DNA of 64,000 bases. Source: Populus alba (lineage: Eukaryota > Streptophyta > Magnoliopsida > Malpighiales > Salicaceae). The notes below the pieces were generated by a model. It did not search any database. It was not told the DNA's origin and saw only the letters and a list, made by a program, of their open reading frames with translations. How positions within the stretch are numbered: position 1 is the first letter of the stretch; each line of letters starts with the position of its first letter. Position numbers and translations under genes: made by a program. The stretch covers positions 3,286,001 to 3,350,000 of the forward strand of contig NC_133298.1 in NCBI RefSeq assembly GCF_005239225.2, given 5' to 3'. Below are positions 1-11,199 of the stretch, piece after piece.

Positions 1-1060
1 TTAATTTTTATTATTTTTTTATATTTGATGATTCCAATATAATGAGTTTCTCTTAAGCTAACAAGGAAACCCAGCCATGGAAGGACTTGAAGGTAAAATG
101 CTTATTATTTTATGTATGTTATAAAAGCTACTTATAAAGGCCTTATTAACAAATCGGGCTTCTGTTTTTTTATGGGCGGTCTCGTGTTGATGATATTAGA
201 ATATGTGTTGACGATATTAGAATATGTTTGGAATTGGGATAATAATTATAATTAAATTTTTTTTTTATTTAAAAATATATTGAAATGATATTTTTTTTAT
301 TTTTTAAAATTTTTTTTGATATCAATATATAAAAAAATAAAAAAAATTATTTTTAGAAAAAAAAATTAAAATTTAAGAGAATATAATTTGGATCATGTTT
401 CTAAATAGACCTGAAAAAAAAATTATTTACATGGGTTGTTGCGTGACACTAATTGATGCAAGTCAATGATGGTGTGAGTTTGTTTAATTTTTTTTTTTTT
501 TTGGAAATTTTTTATAAACTTTTAATTTTCGCCTTTCTATCATTTAACTAAAATATTTAGTTTTTCCTAAAAAATAATTAAATTTTTCCCTTACCTCTTG
601 GATGTTTTTTTTTTAAATTGTTTTGAAAAAAATTGATTCTTCTTATTAATTTAGCCATTCAATCCAAAATTACCCTTTTTTTTAATTTAAATTTGGTTTT
701 TAATTTTTTTTGTGATTTAATGTTTTTTTTTTCAATTTCATCATTTGACATTTTATTTTTTTAAAGTTTAGACTTCATGGTTTTTTGATGTTTGATGCTT
801 CTAATTAAATGACCCGAGTCACAAGTTTTATGAGCTAACATGGATTTCCATCTTTTTTATTGACATATTTTTTTTTTACTCTTATTACTTGGTGTTGATT
901 TAAAAAAAAACAAACAAATAAAGAAATGTTTCATTATTTTCTTTGTGTTTTTTTATATAGTTATTATGTCTCATGACATGACATGGCCTGAATTTTGGAG
1001 TAAATTTCCTATTTGTGTGTGTTGGGGTTAAATTTGCTCATCTAATTCTGTATAGGAAAG
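1..1060. repeat. Duplicated AT-rich segment, copy 1 (no gene)
   Basis: No gene is visible. Bases about 1-150 recur at 5944-6100 and, from base 66 on, at 6497-6610. Bases about 430-1000 recur at 5310-5930 and 6860-7390. The segment at 245-400 is a copy of an AT-rich fold-back repeat family seen in many places in this window. The window edge cuts the repeat, so its left limit is unknown. Confidence 0.75.
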
Positions 1061-1364
1061 ACGGACTGAAGCTACCTCCGTATTTCATGATAATATATAT
1101 AAAATAAGGTAAAATAATACTATGTCAAGAAAAAATTACAGAAACTGAAATAATTCATTATAATAATAAAAAAATACAATCACTCAAGTTTTTTAATGAA
1201 CTTAAGTATTTATTATAATACAAACTACCTTTTTAAGTAATTTTGTCCCATCATGAAACTCTAGAATATATGAAATATTAGGTATGTTTATTTTTTGTTT
1301 TTTAATCTATTTTTTGAATGAAAAACATATTAAAATATATTATTTTTCATACTTTTCAACCTAT

Positions 1365-1390
1365 TATATATATATATATATATATATATA
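1365..1390. repeat. (TA)n microsatellite
   Basis: Uninterrupted TA run inside the duplicated segment. The matching place in copy B (about 7774-7802) has an interrupted version, as expected of a fast-changing microsatellite. Confidence 0.85.
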
Positions 1391-1589
1391 ACAAATTGAC
1401 TAGCAAAAACAAATCGGAGTACTTAATTTTTTTTAAAGTTCAGTGTTAATGCGAGATCAGTATCTTAAAACCTAAAAATCAATGCTAAATTAAGTTCTAA
1501 TATACTGAACACTAAAAATCCTTACTTTATTTTCTGCTCTGTCAATAGGCAAAATCTCAAGGAGAACATAATTTTTTATTATTATTATT

Positions 1590-1790
1590 CTTGGTACTCT
1601 CCATGGCAGCTTCTCTATATAAGAGAATTCAATTATGTTATACATATAACCAATTGTTTACTCTTTCTTTCTTCGTTTTAACACTCCACATAAACTAGCT
1701 CACACTCACGATCTGCCCTTCAATTTCCTTTCCTTTTCAATTTTATCCTTTTCCTCATTTATATCTTCATAAACTCATGAGTTGGACTAT
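1590..1790 (+). promoter_or_regulatory. Core-promoter-like block without a downstream gene
   Basis: A TATA-like CTATATAAG at about 1614-1622 is followed by a pyrimidine-rich stretch and a leader-like sequence, but no ORF follows before an AT-rich transposon remnant. The same block is conserved at about 7985-8170 in copy B. It may be the promoter of a lost gene or a distal part of the promoter of the membrane protein gene starting at 2758. Function is inferred only from composition. Confidence 0.25.
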
Positions 1791-2757
1791 TAGCACACAC
1801 CAAACATTTAGTACATTTAATATGATTGAGAGTGTGTAGTAATTTTTGTTTGAAAATTTATCAAAATAATTTTATTTATTTATTTTTTAAATTTTATTTT
1901 TAACATTAATACATAAAAAAAACATTTTAAAATCTTTTTTTTAAAAAAAATCAAATTGCAAAAACACGATCACTATCTAGATTAGATTGCCTCACTCTAA
2001 TGTGCTTACTCATTATATCGATCTGATATTAAGATTGATATTAAAAATATTAAGATGATGTAATGCTAAGTGAGGATTTGGGTATTTATTGGCTCTACAG
2101 TCTACATCAAAATATCTTGACCAGTCTTGAATCCAAATATCATGAGACTTGTGTTTGATATCTCTACCAATACTTTATACTAATTGGATAAATTTAATAA
2201 AATTTATACTTAACATATTCAGATCTGAAAACTAATCATTGAAAAAAATAGAAATAAATCTTGGCATTGATGATATAGTTAAGTAGGAAGTACTACACAA
2301 GCTGAAGCAACTATTTTTTAAATCTCAACAGTAAAATGAAAGTATATTATGTTGTGCTGATCAAATTTTATTAAATTAATATATTTTTTAATTTAATTTT
2401 AAATTTTAAATTTTCAGTCAACTTGAATAGTCAACTTGAATAGCAACAGCGGGTTTAATAATCAAGATATAAATACATAAACATAAAAAGGAAAATACTA
2501 CTGAATATATTATGGAAAGTATTTGATACAGCAAATAAAAATAATGCAACAAAAACCACATCTTTTATACCAAATAATCAGGAGAATAAAAAACAAAAAA
2601 CCCAAACTCATCAAATCCAATAAATCAATAATATCCAGCTGCCTCCGGTCTTCCTTATAATTTCCAGAATCCACCCCTACCTCTCTCCAAGCTCCTCTGT
2701 TTCTCTCTCTAAGAAGCCTGGATTTTTCATTTACAAGAAACACAGCAAAAACCCACC

Positions 2758-3093
2758 ATGGATTTTGAAACAGAAGAGCTACAATTCTTTACCATACCAG
2801 AAATCTCGAAAGAATCCATTTCAATCCCAAAACAATCACCAAAAACTTTTAAACTAATCACCCTTGCTTTAATCTTTCCTTTATCTTTAGCAATCTTGGC
2901 TCCCTCTCTTTTTACTCATCCTCTTTTATCGCAAATTCAAGATCACCCATCAAGGCAACACACTCATCAATGGACCCTTGTTTTAGTTTTTCAATTCTTT
3001 TATCTAATCTTTTTATTTGCCTTCTCTCTTTTATCAACTGCTGCTGTTGTTTTCACTGTTGCTTCTCTTTACACTTCAAAGCCTGTTTCTTTT
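2758..3093 (+). pseudogene. Multi-pass membrane protein, 5' fragment (copy A)
   Basis: This is the first 112 codons of a gene of the plant membrane protein family sometimes annotated as polyadenylate-binding protein 1-B-binding protein (Arabidopsis At4g19950/At1g31130 group). The start ATG sits in a CACCATGG context. The visible protein has the conserved N-terminus with a TIPEI motif, a KSPKTF-like stretch, then two hydrophobic membrane segments (about residues 36-56 and 75-108). Coding identity ends abruptly at 3093, in the conserved SLYTSKPVSF region, where the sequence jumps to DNA that in copy B lies 0.9 and 8.2 kb downstream. The frame then runs only to a stop at 3160-3162. Unlike copy B, the frame up to the break is undamaged. 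About two thirds of the protein is missing, so function is very unlikely. Confidence 0.8.
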
Positions 3094-3115
3094 GTGTTTG
3101 GGTTAATCATTTGTG
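3094..3115 (+). other. 22-bp retained island at a deletion junction
   Basis: These 22 bases match 10508-10529 of copy B exactly. To the left the sequence matches copy B up to 9593, to the right from about 17804. Three bases (GTG) are shared with the right-hand junction. This marks either two deletions that left a small island or a templated filler inserted during end joining. Confidence 0.8.
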
Positions 3116-3867
3116 CCTTTGTCCATCTCATCCCAGAATGCTCTTTTCATGCAAACATATAGGAACGCTACATGCTGAAAATAACAACTATATAGGCCTA
3201 ACAAGCATGTCAATATGAATTGGATCGTCATGAGAACAGGGTATTTGCAGGCAAGGGGATGGAGTATATATAATTCTTCAGGAGAGGGTAAATAAGACAT
3301 ACTAGTTCAAGATATGTATTGCGTTCCTGACGCAGCTTTTCCCTTGAGCATTCCGGATGATTTACTGTTTTTCCATCGCCAACGTCCAACCTCCAATTCC
3401 AAAGGGAAATTTGAAGTGTAGAAGAAGAACGAGAAACGAAGGCATTTATCCACAGGTTTAATAAACAAGGATTATAGAATTCATTAGCACTTGTTACCAG
3501 TAGAAGAAAGGTTGGCCACCACTGCTGGTCATCCACATCTGAAAGTAAAAGTTTAAATTGCGTCCAACCCGATGGCGTGGATCAATCTGTAAAATAACAT
3601 TGTTTTATAAATGGTCTTAACCAAAAACTCTATGATTTTACTTATAAATTTAAATTTCATGAGGTTGAAAGAAGAAGCTTTTCGTGCTTCCTATAAGTTG
3701 ATTTAGACAGATCAATTTAATTTACTCGTGAAAACTCAAGGAAAACAGTTAACTTTAGTAGAATAATTAAGGTTTTCCACAAGAATGTATGAACTCACAA
3801 CTTCCAGCCAACGTGGCAAGGCTCCTTTCCAGGTGGTCCAAGCCTTCGTAAGCTCAGATATCCAATT
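3116..3867 (-). pseudogene. IQM-like calmodulin-binding protein, exon cluster (copy A)
   Basis: Three consecutive minus-strand exons keep their splice sites and phases: 3867-3799, 3586-3498 and 3390-3303. Joined, they read a core of the IQM family (IQ-motif calmodulin-binding proteins): ...ALPRWLEV, then IDPRHR, a QPFFYW motif split by the second intron, then LDVGDGK. In known IQM proteins these blocks occur in the same order (ALQHWLEAIDPRHRYGHN... QPFFYWLDIGEGK). A fourth possible exon starting near 3170 does not match the usual IQM sequence and ends at a stop close to the deletion junction. No IQ motif or start exon is visible. Copy B at 17942-18506 is nearly identical. It is probably a remnant, although the exon phases are intact. 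Confidence 0.6.
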
Positions 3868-4760
3868 CTGCAAAGCCAACACAAGAACAATAAATGAAAG
3901 TAAACAAAAAATATCCTAGCAAAAGCACCTTTACACTATTTTTTTAATTTATTTCTGAACAAAAAATATTTTAAAACATAATCATTAAAGACAATTTACT
4001 TCCTTGCTATACCGTTTACGGTGGCGGAGGTGCCTTCCAATCACACAAAAAAATGAGAGTGAGGGTAGCCAGTCTATCTCAAATAAAGGGACAAGGTGAC
4101 ACCTCTCTAGTCCATTGGTTAGATGAATGGAGGAACTAGTTCCATGCCTAAAAGGCAATGGAGGAATTTAGAGAGCCGGAGTGGGTTAACAGGAGGTCCA
4201 GAAGGATATAACCGATCTGGAATATATATAATTAACAAAATACAGATTGGACTTTCGAATTCTAAAAATATTTATAAATAACAAGAATAATCAGGTGTAA
4301 AGACAAGACTCTTTTAAACAACAAATACATTACTAGAAAAAATCTAATACCATTAGTGAAGTATGGTTATGTACTACAAGATATATTTTACTATAATTAC
4401 TATATTCCCCCTCCATCATTTAATCTTTTAACTTGGTTCATGGGCTAATATAGTCTTTTTTACTATGATATAAATATAATTAAAAAAAACTTGGTAATGC
4501 CATGCAATTCTGGCGGAATGTAAAGGGCTATATTGCCACCTAACGCCGCATTCTGAGATGGTATTTGAAAGGTCTCAGCGTCTCCGACCTAGTAAGGTAG
4601 CCCAAGTCACATTATTTACGGCGGTTTGGTATTGACAACCTTTCCCCCCCCCCCTTCTTCTCTCTCCCCTCCTAGATTTTTGTGTTGACTTCTTGAAATT
4701 TTAAGAATAACCCTTTAATTTGTTGGTTCTTCATAGTTGATTCCTTTTTTATTATTATTT
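3868..4760. repeat. Duplicated flank of copy A (matches 18507-19760)
   Basis: No gene. Bases 3940-4000, 4260-4380 and 4496-4760 match copy B at 18895-18960, 19003-19100 and 19505-19760. About 230 bases at 4010-4245 have no counterpart in copy B, and copy B has its own extra segment (18580-18780) absent here, so each copy gained or lost separate pieces after duplication. Confidence 0.65.
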
Positions 4761-5102
4761 TTTCTCTTTTCTTACTCATCCCTAGATCTTCTTTGTTGGG
4801 ATATTTGAGTATTAATCCTTACTCTTTTTATTTGTGATTTGAACTCTTATTTTTTTTGTTGGTTTTTTTTATGAACTTTTGTTTTGTTTTCAATTTAATT
4901 TTTTAATCTAAATTTTTTATTTTTATAAATTTCATTCTAGTTTTTTTTCTTTATTTTTTCGTTTTTTTTTTTTTTATAAACTTTTAGGTGTTTTCCTTTC
5001 CATCATTTAATCAAAATATTAAGTTTTTTATAAACTTCATTTACATGACTGTAACAATCACCCTTTTTTGACTATAGCCACCATAAACTTCATTTTCAAA
5101 TG

Positions 5103-5309
5103 GACCTAAGATTTTTTTTTTTTTTTTTGGTAACCTGGGGTGTCCGGGCTAGCTTGCGCGCACCACAACTAATCCCTGGGCTCACTGAATATCCTGCAAG
5201 CCCAGTGAGCATGTAAGGCACCGCAGGGGTGACAGACATATACAAGTGAGGCTTGAACCCTGATGTGGAGGAAGGGCACAAGTTCCTTCAACCACTAGGC
5301 CACAACCTT
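5103..5309 (-). mobile_element. tRNA-derived SINE, reverse orientation
   Basis: Read on the minus strand this is a about 200-bp element with RNA polymerase III promoter boxes: box A TGGCCTAGTGG (5292-5302) and box B GGTTCAAGCC (5250-5259), ending in TTACC followed by a poly(A) tail (T-run at about 5111-5129). That is the structure of plant SINEs. Box spacing fits a tRNA-derived head. The two sister copies of the surrounding repeat (about 405-435 and 6835-6862) lack it and show the approximate empty site. Clear target duplications could not be made out. Confidence 0.8.
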
Positions 5310-6115
5310 ACATGAGTTGTTGAGTGACACTAATTGGTGCAAGTTAATGATAGTGTGAGTTTGTTTAATGTTTGTTTTTTTGTTTGGAATTTTTTATAAA
5401 CTTTTAATTTTTTTCCTTACGTTTTGGAAGTTTTTTCTTTCGATTCTTTTGTAAAATTGATTTTTCTTATTAATTTAGCCCTTCAATCTAAAAATTACCT
5501 ATCTTTTTTTTTTTTTTTAATTTGATTTTTATTTTTTTATTGTTATTTTATGTTTTTTGTGATTAAATGTTTTTTTTTTAATTTTATCATTGACATTTTT
5601 TTTTTAAAGTTTGGACTTCATGATTTTTTGATGTTTGATGCTTCTAATCAATTGACCTGGGTCACAAGTTTTATGAGTTAACATGGGTTCCATCGTTTTT
5701 ATTGACTTATTTTTCTTTCCTACTCATGTTACTTGACGTTGATATAAAAAAAAGAAAGATATGTTTCATGATTTTTTTTGTATTATTTATATGGTTATCA
5801 TGGTATCATGACATGGCCTATGAGTTTAGTAGGTTAACCCGGATAGACTTATTTCTTTTCTTTTTCCCTTTAGTTACTTTTGTTTCTTTGGGGTTCTTTT
5901 GTGTTATTGATTTTTATTTTTTAATATTTGATTTATTGAGAATTAATTTTTATTATTTTTTTATATTTGATGATTCCAATATAATGAGTTTCTCTTAAGC
6001 TAACAAGGAAACCCAGCCATGGAAGGACTTGAAGGTAAAATGCTTATTATTTTATGTATGTTATAAAAGCTACTTATAAAGGCCTTATTAACAAATCGGG
6101 CTTTTGCATTTTCTT
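5310..6115. repeat. Third partial copy of the duplicated segment
   Basis: Bases 5310-5930 match 430-1000 and 6860-7390; bases 5944-6100 match 1-150. The order shows the duplicated unit extends to the left of the window start. No gene is visible; the small ORFs are T-rich chance frames. Confidence 0.7.
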
Positions 6116-6129
6116 TGGGCGGTCTAGTG

Positions 6130-6490
6130 TTGATGATATTGTTCATGTTCACGTGAACAATGCGAGTAAAATCAATTAATTGTACTATTTTTTCAAAAAA
6201 AAAAAAAACCTAAACTTCTTGCAATGTTTTTTTTTTTTAAAAAAAAAAAAACTATAACAATGCGAGTGAATTAATTCACTCACACTGTTGCAACAGTGGA
6301 GCATGGCTCCACTGTTCTGCTTTTCTACCTCACGAGAAGCAGCATTTTGCTTCTCCAAAACATGTGGCGCGGCTGAGAATTTGATGGGTCTCACCATCAA
6401 AAAGCAGTTTTTTTTTGTTAACCAAATGGTATTTGGTGTGGTTGCGGGTTAACCTCACCCGCAGCCCGTTACCAAACGGGCACTTAGTGC
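6130..6490. mobile_element. Insertion-like segment with inverted motifs
   Basis: This stretch separates two copies of the shared repeat and has no counterpart in copy 1. It contains several short inverted repeats (for example TTCACGTGAA near 6153-6162, and CAGTGGAGC/GCTCCACTG around 6293-6314) and ends near a GGTAACGGGC-type motif on the minus strand, a common end type of small non-autonomous DNA elements in this genome. Exact ends and target duplication are not resolved. Confidence 0.35.
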
Positions 6491-6496
6491 CTTGGG

Positions 6497-9272
6497 AAAC
6501 CCAGCCATGGAAGGACTTGAGGGTAAAATGCTTACTATTTTCTGTATGTTATAAAAGCTACTTATAAAGGCCTTATTAACAAATCGGGCTTCTGTTTTTC
6601 TTTGGGCGGTCTTGTGTTGACAATATTAGAATCTGTGTTGAAGATATTAGAATGTGTTTGGACCGTGAGTGATTATAATTTAAAATATTTTTTATTTAAA
6701 AATATATTGAAATTATATATTTTTTTTATTTTTTAAAATGTATTTTTGATACCAACATATAAAAAAAAAAAAAAATACTTTTTAATAAAAAAATAATTTT
6801 TTTTTAAAATAATTTGGATCATCTTTCTAAATAGATCTAAAAACACTTATTTACATGGTTGTTGAGTGACACTAATCGATGCAAGTTAATGATGGTGTGA
6901 GTTTGTTTAATGTTTTTTTTTTTTTTGGAATTTTTTATAAACTTTTAATTTTTTCCTTTCTATCATTTAATCAAAATATTTAGTTTTTTCTAAAAAATAA
7001 TTAAAATGTTCCCTTACCTTTAGGATTTTGTTTTTCAATTCTTTTGTAAAATTAATTTTTCTTATTAATTTAGCCATTCAATCCAAAATTACCCATTTTT
7101 TTTTAAAAAAAATTGGTTTTTAATTTTTTTTGTGATTGTTTTTTTTTTAATTTTATCATTTGACATTTTATTTTTTAAAATTTAGACTTCATGGTTTTTT
7201 GATGTTTGATGTTTCTAATCAAATGACCCGAGTCATAAGTTTTATGAGCTAACATGGTTCTCATCTTTTTTATTGATTTATTTTTCTTTTTTACTCTTAT
7301 TACTTGATGTTGATTTAAAAAAAGAAGAAGAAATGTTTCATGATTTTTTTATGTTTTTTATATGGTTATCATGGTTGGTTTCATGATATGGCCTGAATTT
7401 TAGAGTAAATTCCCTATTCGTGTCTGTTGGGTTAAATTTGCTCATTCTAATTATGTACAGGAGAGACGGACTGAAGCTACCTCCGTATTTCATGATAATA
7501 TATATATATAATAGGGTAAAATAATACTATGTCATGAAAAAATTACAGAAACTGAAATAATTCATTATAATAATAATAAAAAAAAATACAATCACTCAAG
7601 TTTTTTCATGAACTTAAGTATTTATTATAATACAAACTACCTTTTTAAGTAATTTTTATCCCATCATGAAACTCTAGAATATATGAAATATTAGGTCTGT
7701 TTATTTTGTTTTTTAATCTATTTTTGAATGAAAAAATATTAAAATATATTATTTTTCATACTTTTCAACCTTTATATATATAATATTATATATATATATA
7801 TAAACAAATTGACTTGCAAAAACAAATCGGAGTACTTAATATTTTTTAAAGTTCAGTGTTGATGCGAGATCAGTAGCTTAAAGCCTAAAAATCAATGCTA
7901 AATTAAGTTCTAATATTTTCTGCTCTGTCAATTGGCAAAATTCTCAAGGAGAACATAATTTTATTTTTTTTATTATTCTTGGTACTCTCCATGGCAGCTT
8001 CTCTATATATAAGAGAATTCAATTATGTTATACATATGACCAATTGTTTACTCTTTCTTTCTTCGTTTTAACACTCCACATAAAAACTAGCTCACGCTCA
8101 CGATCTGCCCTTCAATTTCCTTTCCTTTTCAATTTTATCCTTTTCCTCATTTATATCTTCATAAACTCACGAGTTAGACTATTAGCACACACCAAACATT
8201 TAGTACATTTAATATGATTGAGAGTGTGTTGGAAATTGTGATAGATATTGTTTTTTAAAAGTAATTTTTATTTTAAAAATACATTAAAATAATTTTATTT
8301 ATTTATTTTTAACAACAATACATAAAAAATATTTTAAAATCTTATTAAAAAAAAAAACAAATTGCAAAAACACAATCACTATCTAGATTACATTGCCTAA
8401 CTCTGATGTGTTTATTCATTATATCGATCTAATATTAAGATTGATATTAAAACTATTAAGATGATGTAATGCTAAGTGAGGATTTGAGTATTTTATTGGC
8501 TCTACAGTCTACATCGAAATATCTTGAATAGTCTCGTATCCAAATATCATGAGACTTGGGGCTTATTGTCTTACTGTTTGACATCTCTACCAATACTTTA
8601 TACTATTTGGATAAATTTAATAAAATTTATACTTAACATATTCAGATCTGAAAACTAATCATGAAAAATAGAAATAAATCTTGGCATCGATGATATAGTT
8701 AAGTAGGACGTACTAGAGAAGCTCAAGCAACTATTTTTAAATCTCAACAGTAAAATGAAAGTATATTATAATTATCAAACTTGTTGGGAGATTAATCCTC
8801 AAAAAGACTTAAATTATTAGGTTAAACCATGAGTTGAATCAATTATTTTAAAAAGATTTTGCTGGGCTGATCAAATTTTATTAAATTAATATATTTTTTT
8901 TAATTTAATTTTTAAATTTTAAATTTTTTGAGTCAACTTGTAGTCAACTTGAATAGCAACAGCGGGTTTAATAATCAAGATATAAATACATAAACTTAAA
9001 AAGGAAAATACTACTGAATATATTATGGGAAGTATTTGATACAGCCAAATACAAATAATGCAACAAAAACCACATCTTTTATACCAAATAATCAGGAGAA
9101 TAAAAAACAAAAAACCCAAACTCATCAAATCCAATAAATCAATAAATATCCAGCTGCCTCCAGTCTTCCTTATAATTTCCAGAATCTACCCCTACCTCTC
9201 TCCAAGCTCCTCTGTTTCTCTCTCTAAGAAGATTTGATTTTTCATTTTCAAGAAACACAGCAAAAACCCATC
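6497..9272. repeat. Duplicated upstream region, copy B (matches 66-2757)
   Basis: Nearly collinear with 66-2757, including the TA run, the promoter-like block (7985-8170) and an AT-rich fold-back repeat (about 8225-8390). Small indels separate the copies. No gene is visible. The last 300 bases are the leader and proximal promoter of the membrane protein gene. Confidence 0.75.
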
Positions 9273-10207
9273 ATGGATCTTGAAACAGAAGAGCTACAAT
9301 ACTTTACCATACCAGAAATCTTGAAAGAATCCATTTCAATCCCAAAACAATCACCAAAAACTTTTAAACTAATCACCCTTGCTTTAATCTTTCCTTTATC
9401 TTTGGCAACCTTGGCTCACTCTCTTTTTACTCATCCTCTTTTATCGCAAATTCAAGATCACCCATCAATGGACCCTTGTTTTAGTTTTTCAATTCTTTTA
9501 TCTTATCTTTTTATTTGCCTTCTCTCTTTTATCAACTGCTGCTGTTGTTTTCACTGTTGCTTCTCTTTACACTTCAAAGCCTGTTTCTTTTTTCCTCTAA
9601 AATGTCTGCCATCCCTCGGGTTTTCTTGTTTATGACTTTCTTGTGGGTTTCTCTGTTAATGTTGGTTTATTATTCTGTTTTCTTTCTGTTCTTGGTGATT
9701 TTGATTATCGGTATTGATATTCAGAATGCCCTTTTGGTTTTGTTCTCTTTGGTGGTGATTGGTGTGCTTTTCTTGGTAGTTCATGTTTATATTACTGGAC
9801 TTTGGCATTTGGCTATTGTGGTTTCTGTTTTAGAGCCAATTTATGGATTTGCTGCTATGAAAAAGAGTTATGAGTTGTTGAAAGGGAAGATTCGTGTGGC
9901 TGGTGTTCTTGTTTTCGGGTACTTGGCTATTTGTGGATTGGTTTCTGTGATTTTTTCGACTGTTGTGGTTCATGGTGGAGATAATCATGGAGTGCTTACA
10001 AGGATTATTGTTGGTGGGTTTTTAGTTGGGGTTTTGGTGATTGTGAATTTGGTGGGATTGTTGGTGCAAAGTGTGTTTTATTACGTTTGCAAGAGCTATC
10101 ATCATCAAGGGATTGATAAGACTGCCTTACATGAGCATCTTGGTGCGTATCTTGGAGAGTATGTGCCTTTGAAATCCAGCATTCAGATGGAAAATTTGGA
10201 TGCTTGA
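9273..10207 (+). pseudogene. Multi-pass membrane protein (copy B), frameshifted
   Basis: Full-length counterpart of copy A and of the plant family of about 300-330-residue membrane proteins (At4g19950/At1g31130 group). The N-terminal frame starts at 9273. The C-terminal part reads openly from about 9515 to the stop at 10205-10207 and holds the conserved LEPIYGFAAMKKSYELLKGK block, four or more hydrophobic segments, and the signature VFYYVCKSYHHQ...LGEYVPLKS at the end. Two lesions break the frame. First, 17 bases present in copy A are missing after 9468, between two CATCAA repeats. Second, one extra T lies in the T-run 9588-9593 and puts a stop (TAA) just before the conserved AMSAIP-type region. 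No intron rescues the frame. It is probably a pseudogene; a short C-terminal product is possible. Confidence 0.75.
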
Positions 10208-11080
10208 GGTGGTGGAAACAGAGAGAAAGGGAGAATTGGTGTCATGAGTAAGTTATTATGTATGGAGAGAGTTGGCATCATGTGTAAGTTATGTTTGTAA
10301 TCAACTTTTTTAAATTTGTCTTCTTCTCTTGTAATAAAACTGGAGAAGTACTTTTTTTTTTCCTAGTTGTTTGTAATTAAACTATCAATTTAACAATGAT
10401 TCTATGTTGTTAAATCTACTGGTTGTCATTGCTTCACATAGTTCCTCTTGAATTATATATTTAATGGTTGACATTGCTTTAATTGATACTTTGTGGCATA
10501 TAGTTCCGTGTTTGGGTTAATCATTTGTGTTCAGTTTATAGTCTTAATAAGAAACAGGTTATGCTTGTCTCTTTTCATGTTGAAATTTCCATCTTTTGGA
10601 TTTCTTCAATAAGAAGTTTTACACTAGCTCGACTTGTTGACACTCTCGTGATTGGCTTGTTGATGATTAATGATAATTTTATATTCTTGGACACGACGAG
10701 GTTGAAAGACTTTGCAAATATTTTGTCACGCTCATTTTCATTGTTTGTAGATGTCAGTATTATGGGTTATGTCTATAAAGACAGAATTAAACTTTGATTG
10801 CTTCAATAGTTTTGTGGCTTGAAAGCTGATTGATGACTGTTAGACAAACGTTTAGTCTTTGGAATTGGAGTCTTTTAAATGTTTTCTCTCACGAGCCAAG
10901 ATATATAAGCTTGCTTCTGTCCTCTTGTGTATTGAAGGTACATGCTAACATGCATCTTCGGTCTTATGTGGCATTATGAATAGTTTACTTAATATACCTG
11001 AACTAATATAGTGCTCTCTCTTTGGGGAACGTCATGTTCTGATATCCTATTTCTTTGTTTTGAATTCATGCATGTTTCTC
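10208..11080. other. 3' flank of membrane gene copy B, no gene seen
   Basis: Contains a possible AATAAA-type signal (AATAAAACT at about 10332) shortly after the stop codon, and the 22-bp sequence 10508-10529 that survives as an island in copy A. Otherwise unremarkable AT-rich DNA. Confidence 0.5.
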
Positions 11081-11198
11081 AGTGACATGTTGGTTTTCCT
11101 TTCACGATTGAGCTTAGCATCTCAAAGAAACATCAATTTAGTGACATGTTGGTTTTCCTTTCACGATTGAGCTTAGCATCTCAAAGAAACATCAATTT
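11081..11198 (+). repeat. 59-bp tandem duplication next to a transposon end
   Basis: Two adjacent, essentially identical 59-base units (11081-11139 and 11140-11198). The second unit abuts directly on the terminal inverted repeat of the element starting at 11200. Confidence 0.85.
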
Positions 11199-11199
11199 A

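Noticed and set aside
2510..2743. Minus-strand 77-codon frame upstream of the membrane gene
   Set aside because: Antisense to the duplicated leader; shared with copy B only through the duplication and without protein-like features.
5250..5302. Possible tRNA gene
   Set aside because: Box A and B are present, but there is no cloverleaf, and a long body with a poly(A) tail follows: a SINE.
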